Assembly: GCA_047967505.1 (NCBI GenBank)
Contig: CM106540.1
Length of the DNA: 64,000 nt
From: Dipteris shenzhenensis
Taxonomy: Eukaryota > Polypodiophyta > Polypodiopsida > Gleicheniales
Reading direction: 5' to 3' (one strand)
The translations under genes and the position numbers were made by a program. This document shows, one piece after another, positions 1-9,839 of this stretch; the stretch's first letter is position 1, and each line of letters opens with the position of its first letter. The notes beneath the pieces are model-generated. The model was not told the DNA's origin and did no database searches. It worked only from the letters and a program-made list of their open reading frames with translations.

Positions 1-680
1 TGAGCTATAACCCAAGTCCAAGTAGGATCATTTGAGATCTTTAGTGCATCCCCCAAAAGTATAGCCTTCCAATTGACTGGATCCCCTAAATGTATCTAAA
101 CAAATTTCCATACTCTTCTAGCACTAGGGAATGAAACAAAAAGGTGAGAGACATCTTCCTTTTTGGCAGGGAATTTCTTGCATGTCCCATCTCCTTTGCC
201 TATCCTTAGGTCCTATAGTTTGTCCAGACTCCTTTATGCATTATAAGCCATAGGAGAGTGGACATTTTCTCATGAATTTTCTTGTCCCATAACAAGGCAA
301 ACTTATTACGCCAGTTAAGGGCATTGTCATCTAACTTCCACTTGTGATTCAACATGGGATAGAGTTCCTCAATACTATCTAATGCTGTCAATATGGGTAG
401 AAGGAAGGAACTCCCTGCCTAGTTGAATTCCTTATCATAAGTTATACCCAACCCCCTTTCCAAGTGATGTATCTATCCCATAATTCTAATATGACCATGA
501 TCGGGCCTAATCTTGATTAGAAAATCTAAATTCCCTTCTAATTTTATGCCACTCTTTCCACTTGAAATTCTCTCTGCTCCATAATTGATCCCAGGGTTGA
601 AGTCCTTTTTTGAGAAATGTATAAACTTTTCCAGTCCAATCTAGTTTGAGAAGGACATAGCAAGATAAATAAAAAATATA
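1..680 (-). mobile_element. LINE (non-LTR retrotransposon) 3' remnant, zf-RVT region
   Basis: Read on the minus strand this stretch encodes pieces of the C-terminal part of a plant LINE reverse transcriptase. About 650-500 reads WTGKVYTFLKKGLQPW and FKWKEWHKIRREF. From 391 down comes an open stretch with KFALLWDKKIHEKMSTLLW and MHKGVWTNYRT, which is the usual zf-RVT core. After a frameshift near 205 follows EDVSHLFVSFPSARRVW, with a stop shortly after, then GDPVNWKAILLGDALK. The zinc-binding cysteines are largely lost and there are several stops, so it is a dead copy. The element runs off the left edge of the window. Seen: the motif order and the breaks. Family knowledge: the zf-RVT domain follows the RT domain in plant L1-type LINEs. 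Confidence 0.6.
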
Positions 681-899
681 TATAGGGTAGATACAATGAT
701 TTAAACCACCCTTCTACCTACAAGATTAGCCTAAAAGGCTCTCCATCCATCCAGTTTGTTTCTAAATTATTTTTTAATTTGTGGATCATTCTACACTTTC
801 ATTTGAAGGTGATAGTCAATATGATTTGAGAAGTTGACTTCTCCGTGCTCTCTCTTCTCCCCAATGTGAGCATTTCTCTTAACATTGAACACTCTCCAC

Positions 900-990
900 T
901 CGTGTTCCTTAGCACTTCATAGGTGGTAATAACCCCATGTAATCCCACTCTTTCTCCTTGGCACTCCATAGGTGGTAATAACCCCATGTA
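900..990. repeat. Two-copy direct repeat, about 36 bp
   Basis: The string CATAGGTGGTAATAACCCCA with its flanking CCTTRGCACTYC occurs twice about 51 bp apart (near 903-940 and 954-990). It lies just upstream of a TATA-like box and may belong to the promoter or terminal region of the transposase-like element that follows. Confidence 0.55.
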
Positions 991-1008
991 GCCAACCTAC
1001 ATTTTGCC

Positions 1009-1016
1009 TATATAAA
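1009..1016 (+). promoter_or_regulatory. TATA-box candidate upstream of transposase-like pseudogene
   Basis: TATATAAA lies about 220 bp before the first recognisable codons of the element at 1.2-3.2 kb. It is a good match to the plant TATA consensus, but the surrounding DNA is AT-rich, so the assignment is tentative. Confidence 0.3.
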
Positions 1017-1231
1017 CAATAAGCTAGAGCATATTATAGACATTCTTAGTGGGAAAACCCCTTCACGTGCGGCTTGCACCGTGGCTTTGTGACAGCTTCG
1101 ATCTACATGAGTAATGCAAGGTTTTTCATATAATAACAAGAAAGTGAAGAGCTGATTGCTCCTAATCAGCACGGTGGTTGAAATTTGTTTTGCTTCATTA
1201 TATACTTTAATTAGATGGTGTTTTTTCTTGT

Positions 1232-3180
1232 TTTAGTGAAAAAAGGGGTTCCACCGATCTTTTGTTCTTGCATGTTGGGTCAGCACAACAAACAAAGTTG
1301 TATATCAAGTTTATGGATTAGAATCCAGACATTCCAATTGGGCAGAGGAGCTTTGAGCATTGTAAGCCCTGGTATGTCAAGGAACTCAAAGACATGAATG
1401 TTTGTTGTTGCAAAACACACATAGACTTTGACCTGGCCCAGCAAGCTATGAATGACTTGAGATCTGGTCATGTTGGAGCATTGGTCCATAGGGATCAATG
1501 CCCATGACTCCCCAATAAATGTGTAGTCCGTAGGCCACCTGGATCCTCATCATGTGTTGCAAGGGAGAGCAGGTTTTGTAGCCTAAGGTCTGTGTGGGAG
1601 CCAGTGGTTTTGTCCAAAGGGAGATCATGAGTGGCACCACATTGAATGCATTTGTGGCACATGCAAGCATTGAAGTTTGAAGCTTAATAAGAAGACTTTC
1701 AATGTCTGTCCAAATGAAATGAGGGAAGACAACCATGTTGCTCTAAAATGGAGGAGATTTGAAAATATCAATGTTGAAGGATCCGATAAAAAGAGATGGC
1801 TACTATCATATACAAGCACTCAGCCAAGGGAGCTTATAGGTCATGTGGTTCAATCCATCCCAAAATATGTGCTTCAAAATTTCATGGCTAGCTAGTAGGA
1901 TAAGCAGTTCAGGACGTGCCTTACCAATTTTCCCCATGACACTGTTGTCTCTATCATAGATTTTGCTGAAAATTATCCATTTGAAGAACACGATGAGATA
2001 CAAAGTGCTCACTAGTACAACAAGCAGATAACAATTCTTGTGCATATCACATCCATTCATTTGCTTGATTCTTCCACGCATGATGGCAATCTTCTTGCTG
2101 ACTCACAGGAGTCCAGGTCAGTGCAACACACATACTATTTCTACATTTCAGATGACAAGAAACATGACACCTTATTTGTGCAGCATGCTTTTATACTGCA
2201 TTGGGAATCGCTGAAAAAGGAAAATCCCCATGCAGAAAATATAAAACAACATTGGGTGTGGTAAGATGGTGCTTCCTCTCAATTTGAATTAGCCTGTGGA
2301 TTCTACTTCATCTCAAGGTTCAAATCCTTGATCGGTCTAGACATGATGTGGAGTTTCTTTGTGTCTAGCCATGGAAAGGGTGAACATGAAGGATGCGGTG
2401 TTGTTATTAAGCAAGCATAGTTTAAACACCAATTAACATGCCCTATAGAAAAACTCAATGATGCCTATGATGCTGTAACATGGCTTACAGCCAACCTCTC
2501 TCCACGGGCATGCATTCAACATATAGTAAACAAAGCCTTAAGAATATTGTAGTACGCAGATTGTTCCATGAAGTGAAAGTGGATGAAGTGCAAAGGAGAA
2601 GCTGGCACGATTGCGAGAAAATTAAAGGATTTTGTGGTTTGCACAGTATATGGGGTTTTTCAAACAACCAACTGATTAAAACAACAAAACTTTATTATTT
2701 CTGCAATGCGTGCATCATAGGGGATCATGACGATTGTGAGAACATTGCAACTGTGAAGACATGGGAGCGAGTTCAAGTTTTCCCTTTACGTTCATATGGA
2801 TTAAAAAACAATGGAGAGACAAACGACTCGCCATAGTTTGGGGAGAGTTTCGATGACCTCACTGACTGTCTGGAAGAGGGGGATAACTTTGCAGTTGTCG
2901 CTGTATCTAGGGAGAATGAGGAAGATGACCCATACTTTCTGTTGCAGTGCATAAAACCTAAGCACAAGGTTGAGGAAGAATTTAAGGATAATTGGGGAAC
3001 AACCTATGAGAAGTGAAATGTAGTAGTCGGAGCTTTTTGGTATAAAAAAACATCCAAGAGAGGCCGCAATTATGAACTGCTACATAAAAAGCCAAGGGCA
3101 CATTAGGTGCATCAAAATGCATGAAACCCAAATCCCCCACAATGAAATCTCCCAAACCACGTGTATGCAAGAAATTATGA
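1232..3180 (+). pseudogene. Transposase-like protein, decayed copy A (DFAENY / DGASSQF / HGKG signature)
   Basis: A long coding relic can be followed across stops and frameshifts. It begins with NPDIPIGQRSFEHCKPWYV and the Cys run MNVCCCKTH (about 1318-1415). Next comes a WHHIECICGTCKH Cys/His motif (about 1630-1670). One frame then runs from 1628 to about 2550, interrupted by stops at about 1671, 1893, 1896, 2008, 2262, 2418 and 2551. It carries IIDFAENYPFEEHDEIQS, a segment YISDDKKHDTLFVQH, then DGASSQFELACGFYF and SSHGKGEHEGCG. A frameshift near 2550 leads to a C-terminal part with HDCEKIKGFCGLHSI, CNACIIGDHDDCE and EEFKDNWGTTYE, ending near HIRCIKMHETQIP. The spaced acidic motifs (DFAEN, DG) suggest an RNase H-fold DDE-type enzyme, which is inference. 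The same motif order is, from memory, found in unannotated repetitive proteins of animals and plants. A second copy lies at 7480-8605 on the other strand. Confidence 0.6.
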
Positions 3181-3748
3181 GGTTCATAGTTTCTTGGATG
3201 CTAGGAGGTATTTTTTTTGTAAGATCCCCACCTGTAGCAGGTGTGTTTTGTAAGAACCATGATAGAGGAAACTCCATTTTCTCAATCACATATATAATAA
3301 AGTATCTCCCTTTACTATTTATGCATGACTCAAAATCTTTTAATGTTGTGCTTAAGTACTGCAACTTTCTTTGCAAGAAGCTTTGCTCCTATTGGTTGTA
3401 CATTAGTTATTTGGCTACCTCCCTTCATATGCATTGCCATTGATTGGTTAGGAGGGGGTGCCATGCGTGTTATGTGGGTGCCACACATGTTTTCTTTGAC
3501 TTATTTGCAAGCATGCATGCCTCATAATTTCTTTCCATGTGTGAACATACCAACCATAGTGTGTCATAAAGAGTTAAAGACATTATTGTGTCCTAGGCAA
3601 CCAGAGAAAAAAAAGATTGTTAGCCCTTGGGAAACCAAAGAAAAAAAAGATGCCAAGAGAGGAAAGACAACTATCAGCAGAGGAGGACATAGAGGACATC
3701 GTTTGAGTGCTACTTGTCTAGGAAAATGTTGTTTGTGATGTAAATATT

Positions 3749-4391
3749 ATGCCACTTGCAAAGGAGAATGATTGTAGAGAACTCATATTGGACTTGAATG
3801 GTGTCCTGCTATATGTTTTAAGGGTAGGGGACTTACTTCCTAGGCACATAGATTGGATAACAGAGGTACCAGCGACAGAGGTGCCATTCAACCGGCGTGA
3901 GCATGTATGGGTCTATAAAGAAGCAACACCTTTTTTAATATGGTGCATGGAGCATTTCATTGTTTTCATCTAGAGTTGTGCACGACTACACAAAGCTAGG
4001 TGGCTAGTGCGGGTAGCATGTCTAGACCAAGCTGCCAAATTAGAAGGGCATCCTTTTAGCTAGGAAGATTGTCAATTGCAGGAGGGTGCAATTACCATTC
4101 CTGGGACAGACAAGCCCATTTTGTATGTGTTTGGAGGATTTTTGGGCTAGGTTGCTAGTGTTTAACAAGGATAAAAATCTATGTCAATGCTGTATCATAA
4201 TTCCAAAGCTTGAAGACCTGGCAAACTCACAACTCATTGGATACTTGGCTAACATGATTGAAAATTGGCTGTGGAAATGGCTACTTGCAGAATGTCATCC
4301 CGAGTTTTCACTGGCAAACCGAATAGACCCAAATTTGGATTATGAGAGCTTGAGTGTGTTTCATGCTATAAATAAGATGCAGACTTTGTAA
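3749..4391 (+). pseudogene. FCP1/NIF-type HAD phosphatase-like fragment (plant DLNG type)
   Basis: The first frame (3749-3973) begins with a short basic/acidic stretch, then RELILDLNGVLLYV, which corresponds to motif I of HAD phosphatases of the FCP1/NIF type in the plant DLNG variant. EATPFLIWCMEHFIVFI follows, as in the family's RPGxxEFL region. After stops, GAITIPGTDKPILYV reads on in the same frame. A frameshift near 4130 then gives LEDFWARLLVFNKD and IIPKLEDLANSQLIGYLANM up to 4391. The expected second aspartate pair is absent or scrambled, and there are two frameshift/stop zones. I read it as a pseudogene fragment, possibly carried by or inserted next to the transposase-like element that ends about 570 bp upstream. 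A multi-exon gene is less likely because no splice sites repair the breaks. Confidence 0.45.
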
Positions 4392-4687
4392 ATGTACAAC
4401 AATTGATAAAATGTACTATTCTCAATTGGTGTGATTATATGTTATTCTCAACAATTGATAAAATGTACAACAGTTAAGATGTACTATTCTCAATTGGTGT
4501 AATTATACAGGCTTATAAATGTACAATTTTTTAGTCTAGTTAACTTTTGGATCATACGTTATTCTCAGTATTTATTCAATATATGCTATGATTTACATGT
4601 GCTAGGATTATTGTGTTTGCTGCATCACACAAATTGAATTTGAGGAAATATTTGGGAAATTACAACAACAGGCAACACTCAAAATCT

Positions 4688-5262
4688 ATGGGCTGCATAG
4701 CATCTATTCTCTGCTATTTAGTATATATTCTCTGACTGTTAGTATATGTACTATGTTAGGCAACATATGTTCTATGCTTGCTAGAATGTATTCTGAGTTA
4801 GGTAGCATATATTCTCTACTAGTTAGTATTTATTCTTTGCTATGTAGAATATATTATCTACCTATTAGCATATGTTCTATGCATATTAGCACATGTTCTA
4901 TGCATGTTCTATGCTAGGCAGCATATGTTCTATGCTAGTTGTGATATGGTATGTGCTAGTTAGAATATGTTCTGTGCCAACTAGCATATGTTTTGGTCTA
5001 GCTAACTTCTAAAGCATATGTTATTCTATGCGTGTTAGCATATGTTATCTGCAAGTCAGCATTTGCTCCGTGCTAGTTCACATATTCTCAGTGCTACTCA
5101 ACTTCTAGATTATATATTATTATATGCTTGTTAGCATAGGTTCTGTGTTAGTTAGCATATGTTCTCTGTTAGCACTGTATAGTAATGTAAATACTTAATG
5201 TGAGTGTTTTATATGTTAGCATATGTTTTGTGCTAGGTGGCATACTTTCTATGTCTATAAAC
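4688..5262. repeat. Degenerate tandem repeat, unit about 20-22 bp
   Basis: About 25 diverged units around TAGTTAGCATATGTTCTATG follow one another. The unit core AGCATATGTTCTATGCT is itself nearly palindromic. Units differ by substitutions and small indels, for example AGTATATATTCTCTG and AGAATATGTTCTGTG. No coding potential is visible. Flanking DNA on both sides is AT-rich. Confidence 0.7.
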
Positions 5263-5312
5263 TATAAGAGACCTCTTGCTTGGGCATCTATACTTCAATC
5301 TGGACTAAATTT

Positions 5313-5706
5313 GGCATGTCGATCTTTGGGGGTGCACTACTAAGAAATCTTAGGTCTCACGTGTGTTCAAAGAGTATTAAAAAAACCCCTCAACTAAATT
5401 TTTTTTCCCAATAAAATCACCCCTCTTTACTTATGAACTAACGGATTTTTTTCAAAAGTTGAATAAAAAATCCCCTCTTGTTATTGTAAACCTGTTGAAA
5501 TTTTTCCCAAAAGTGGAATTAAAATACCCCTCCTTTTTAATGCGTGTAGTACACTAAAATTTTAGGAGGTGAACCCCCCAAGATGTCGATATGGCCCTTG
5601 TCCCTAAGGGGACCCCTCAAGCGCCATATTGACATACCAATGGATATTGTCAATATGGCTCTTGAGGGGTCCCCTTCATCAAGAGCAAGGGCCATATCGA
5701 CATGCC
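5313..5706. mobile_element. Fold-back (palindromic) element, split by a MITE
   Basis: Outside the nested MITE this element has termini GGCATGTCGATATGGCCCTT and its inverse AAGGGCCATATCGACATGCC. From 5583 to 5706 the two arms pair almost throughout: the left arm holds GGGGACCCCTCAAG, the right arm CTTGAGGGGTCCCC, around a short loop near 5640. It has no coding capacity. A related hairpin is at 35503-35620. The left terminus is separated from the rest by the MITE at 5324-5582. Confidence 0.7.
5324..5582 (-). mobile_element. MITE-1, about 259 bp, 8-bp target duplication
   Basis: The element is flanked by an exact 8-bp direct repeat ATGTCGAT at 5316-5323 and 5583-5590. Its ends are long imperfect inverted repeats of about 45 bp: CTTTGGGGGTGCACTAC at the left, and the inverse of GTGAACCCCCCAAG at the right. 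The interior is AT-rich with runs like AACCCCTCAACTAAA and no reading frame. An 8-bp duplication fits the hAT superfamily, but no transposase link can be shown here. Related copies are at 37115, 39127 and 39988, and relics lie in intron 4 of both P450 genes. Confidence 0.8.
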
Positions 5707-5916
5707 AGCCACCCCATTCTATCGCAAGTGTATGCGATCAGGAACTGAACCGTGCCAGGTTTTTGCAGTAAACAAGCGGGATGGGTGTGTGTATGTAGGA
5801 CTTTGTAGAGGCATCTTCTTGTTTATACATAGACCAACAGGAGGGATTGATGTATGCCTGCTAGTATTTGAGCTTTTCTCTCTTCTCCTCTGTCCACTAT
5901 TTATCCTGGAGTGTAT

Positions 5917-6260
5917 CTAAGAGAGACATCTGGAAGCGATGTTTGTCGACTGTCTTGGTGGCATAGTCAAATAAGAATCAACATTGAACCAGTTGCGGAT
6001 ATCCAATCCCCATCCAGTGGACATAACTTTGATTTTGTGATTCTTTCGCAACTTCATGCTCACATCCCATGATTTTTGGGGTAGTCTATCATTATTCATT
6101 TGCATCATTTGGACAATATATTGCATTACCTTCATGAAAGCATGAAATTCAATTGGTTTGTGTCTTGTCTCTAGAAGCAGTACTGAGTATGGTGTTGTAA
6201 CCTTCACACCCAAGTGTTGATGCAAAAAGTCTTTCTGCATTTTCTCAATGTCATTCCATG
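5917..6260 (-). mobile_element. LINE reverse transcriptase C-terminal fragment
   Basis: The minus strand encodes KMQKDFLHQHLGVKVTTPYS, LLETRHKPIEFHAFMKVMQY and, near its end, WGLDIRNWF. This pattern (LGVKxxTP, a glutamate, then PIEFHA) resembles the region downstream of the palm domain in LINE reverse transcriptases. About 107 residues are open, and nothing upstream or downstream extends it convincingly. I take it as a fragment of a dead element. The family call rests on a remembered motif and was not checked. Confidence 0.4.
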
Positions 6261-6267
6261 TAGATGG

Positions 6268-6268
6268 T

Positions 6269-6334
<66 letters not shown>
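6268..6334. repeat. (GA)n microsatellite
   Basis: About 65 bp of nearly uninterrupted GA dinucleotides with one AGAAG interruption near 6282. Confidence 0.95.
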
Positions 6335-6336
<2 letters not shown>

Positions 6337-6339
6337 GTC

Positions 6340-7475
6340 ATTTATAAATGGATGTCTTATAAAATGTCAAGCATTACGCAAAAAAAGATAGATCTCATTG
6401 GGCATGCTATTATAGATTGCCTCATATGTCTTTGATGTGATACAATACATATTTCTTTTGTGGGGGATACGCTGCATGGGTATCTTGATACAACGGACAA
6501 TATGTGATAGTATGTGAACTAGGGGCATATTTGAAAGGAGGTTGAAGGAATAGGCATTTATCTGCTTGTAATACAAACCTTTTATGACATATGATTATTT
6601 GGTAATTTCATTTTCCCATTCATCCTCATAGTCTTCTTTAGCCTCCTCCTTCTATGCAATACATTTGATGAGGTAAAAGTCAGCTGCCTTTGTATGAGGC
6701 AGAGCAAGCAAGAAAAAGAAAGCGAGTCCAAAACATCAAGCAACAATTTGTTGAATCCGTAGGAAAATTAAGCAAGCAAAGAAAGAATCTAAGTATCCCA
6801 TAAAATAATTGCTTGAGGTAGAAAGTATACAAAAGGGGGGTTATGTGTCACATTTCTTAAAATTGATCCTGTACCTTTTGATTTACGAGTCCAAACACGG
6901 TTATGTTACATATCAAATCAAATGGCAAGGCATGATTCATATGATTATAATACCTTTTGCACCATCTAGTAAAATTCCATGCACCAAAATATGAATTTGT
7001 AATCAATTTGTTGCATTGGATGGATTAGTGGGATGTAAGAGTAAAAATTTGGGGAGGGATGCTTTTGCAGATGAAGAGTTGTTCCAAGAGTAAATAGAGT
7101 TAAAAAAGCTAAGCATTTCCATATGCATGGAATCTAGACTAATCCATTCAAGGAGTCCTTGGAAACATCCCACTTGTGTGGAAGTTTGCATTGATGATCT
7201 CAATGACTATGATGAAAAGAGAAACCTTGATTGCAATAGGGTTTGCATTTGACACACGATGACTTGGCAATGAAACATACCATTTCTCTTATAAGTGATG
7301 TGAAATTAGTGTTTGTGGCTTTAAAGTTATATGCATAGTTAACCTTCTAGCATTGAGGAAACATATGGAATTTTGAATAAATTATATTTTTTTGCTAGTC
7401 AAATAGAGGATTTATAATTCTTTTATTATTTTGTATCGCTCGCTTTTTTTGGCTTGCTCACTTTTTGTCGCTTGC
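6340..7475. other. Intergenic DNA, no gene recognised
   Basis: AT-rich DNA with only short unsupported reading frames on both strands. No known protein motif, repeat array or RNA gene was recognised here. Confidence 0.6.
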
Positions 7476-7479
7476 TTTT

Positions 7480-8605
7480 TGGTTATCCTCCCTCTGTATT
7501 GGTTGCAGAATTCGGTTTGACTGCAAAAGTGTCACTAATCTGCAAAGCATTACTTAATACATCATGATGTCCCTCATATGTTACCTCATCGTATGCATCT
7601 TCATCATCAGCGGGGGGTTCACAATCAGGCAAGGACACCAAAGTGTGATAATCCCATAAAGGAACATGCGCTTTGTTGATGCATCTATTCCAATGGCCCT
7701 ACATGCATGCATCACAAAAGTAAGCCAAATGTCTTGTGTCAAGTCCTGTAGGGTCTAGTGGGTTATGACCATAAACAACATGCACAGATCGTGATTTTGG
7801 GATACTTCCACAATTCCATTTTTCCTCCCTATTCATATCTCCTACTTTAACCTCCCAAAAAACACGGGGAAATTTCTGTGTTTTGAAAAAGCAAGCTTTA
7901 GCCCCCTCTGAAAGGTTGGCCCTAAAGTATGTGACTACATCAGCAGCACAATTTAAGATAGCTCCATCTAGCTTCAACTGTTCGTGTGTCAATGTTCTCT
8001 TCACCACAGCTTCTGCTCTGTCGTGTTCTCCCTTGTCGTGTCCTGATGCTGAGAAAAAATGGCTCATTTCTAACGCAGTCAAACTAGCATATCCTGCCAC
8101 AAAATAAAATGGCCTACAAGCCTTGAACTGTGAAGCAGCCCCATCTGACCACACCCAATGTTATTTAATTACCACACCTTGTTCCTTCAACTATTAAAAG
8201 TGTAACCTAAAACAATGTTGCACAAACAATGTATAATGAATTTTATCATCTGAAATGAAAAATACATGGTTTTGATCAACTCACTCATCTTCCTATAGTA
8301 CGTTATGTACAAATATGGCAACCTATGTAGAATGCCAATGCATAGACCGTATCTCATTCTGCTCTTTCAAAGCATAGTTTTTAGTAAAGTCTACCACAGA
8401 CACAACCACATAATCAAAAACATTATGAATGCAGTCCTTGAACTATTGTGCCTGCCATCGAGTGATGAAATTATGAGTAACAAACAGGTTGAGCTTTGTT
8501 TTCAACATTTTAAGGAACACCCAACATTGCATCTCCTTGTTCACGAGATCTTTCCTTTTCTTTTTGTTTTCTTGTTTGTCCACAGTCTCCACATATTCAA
8601 ATAGC
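7480..8605 (-). pseudogene. Transposase-like protein, decayed copy B
   Basis: Minus-strand relic of the same family as copy A at 1.2-3.2 kb. From about 8605 it reads KQENKKKRKDLVNKEM, CWVFLKMLKTKLNLFV and ITRWQAQ, a stop, FKDCIHNVFDYVVVSVV and DFTKNYALKEQNEIRSMHW, which lines up with DFAENYPFEEHDEIQS of copy A. Then come FFISDDKIHYTLFVQH and a 151-codon open stretch (8154-7699) with WVWSDGAASQFKACRPFYF, FFSASGHDKGEHDRAE, LRANL-type residues and CGSIPKSRSVHVVYG. After a stop near 7698 the reading continues with GHWNRCINKAHVPLW and DTFAV. Stops near 8435, 8330, 8200 and 7698 mark it as dead. The HGKG..DGxG motif is degraded to HDKG..DRAE. It is better preserved than copy A in its central part, so it helps define the family. 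Confidence 0.6.
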
Positions 8606-8649
8606 TTCATATTCATATTTTTCCCTGTCTTGTCTCAGAGGGTAGCATT

Positions 8650-9839
8650 TCAAGGGTGGATGGCCCAGATCATTCCAATTGAGGGAGAAGATGTGGAAGC
8701 TATGTTTTTGGCCGGATCATACAGCTCATTTCTTTGCATTAACAATCCCTCCTCATCCTCCTTGTGGAAATTGGTGTATATTATGCTGACTTCCACACTC
8801 CCTTTCCCCCTCTCTCGAATGCTCCATCTTTGTGGCCGCAAGAATTTGAACGTCCGGTCGCCCTTGCAAGAACGCCAAGATCTGAACCTGCCACCTGAGG
8901 CGACAATCCGAGAGTAGCTATAGTGGTCTAGAGTGGAACGTTTTCTGCATAATCTGATGCAGTAACTAGTGGAGATGGAAGAACGCCGCAAGTTGGAGTG
9001 ACTTCAACATAGGCAGGAACAAAGAGTAGGCAAATGCAGAGTGAATGAAGTAGGACTGAGGTGGTGCTTTTTTGAGCCCACAACACATGATCTCAGACAA
9101 TGCCGTATGCCATAAGAAGGCAGATAAGAAAACAGTTTTGTACTAAGAGAGTTTAGTTAGAGTGCTCTGAGTCTAGGTCTAGTGGCGATCTTGTGAATAT
9201 GAATAAAAAGTTCTTAGCTCTTTACTTGGTTATCATGCGGCTGTGTTGCATGAATATTGTGAAAATTCTACTTGCACATGTACTTTGCCTTAGCGTAGCC
9301 CAAAATGATTATAATGCACTTGCACAGCACTAATCTGACTTCTCATCAAGCCGTAGTTGTCAGTTGTCGATTTGGATAGTCCACCGTGAGTGCCACATGT
9401 TAAGGCATTAATAGTGTGTGGGGTTATCATGGAGTTAGCATGGATTCCTAGAGGCGTAAGTACTTACCTACCACTACACGTGGATGGTGGTTGCAACCGC
9501 ATGTTGTATATCCATGCGACCAGCATCTCTTGGGATATCATTCTATACTCTCTATTCACGTATTTGGATTTCATAGAGATGTGTCTCCTTTTTTGCATAA
9601 AGAGTCTCTGTGTATTCTTATTTGTGTGAATATGTGTTCTATGTATCCCATAGAGCCTTTCACTTAAGGCGTTATAAGAAAAATTCCCTTTTGGAATTCA
9701 CATTTTAGACAAGCCTTATGAATGATGAGTGAATGATAAAATTCATTCATTCTTGTTCAATGAATAAGACCTCCAGCCAACTAGAGGTGACCTCCATCCC
9801 ATAGGTGACAACCAAACATGGGTGTGAAAGGGCCTCAAA
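8650..9839. other. Non-coding stretch upstream of copy B, no gene recognised
   Basis: A 113-codon minus frame (8991-8650) and a 142-codon plus frame overlap here, but neither has a recognisable motif. The minus one may be the unread 5' part of the transposase-like copy B. Near 9728-9762 a short hairpin built from GAATGATAAAATTCATTC is visible. No tRNA or known repeat was recognised. Confidence 0.45.

Noticed and set aside
3325-3738. 137-codon + frame as a gene
   Set aside because: It overlaps the end of the transposase-like relic and the lead-in to the phosphatase fragment, with no motif of its own.
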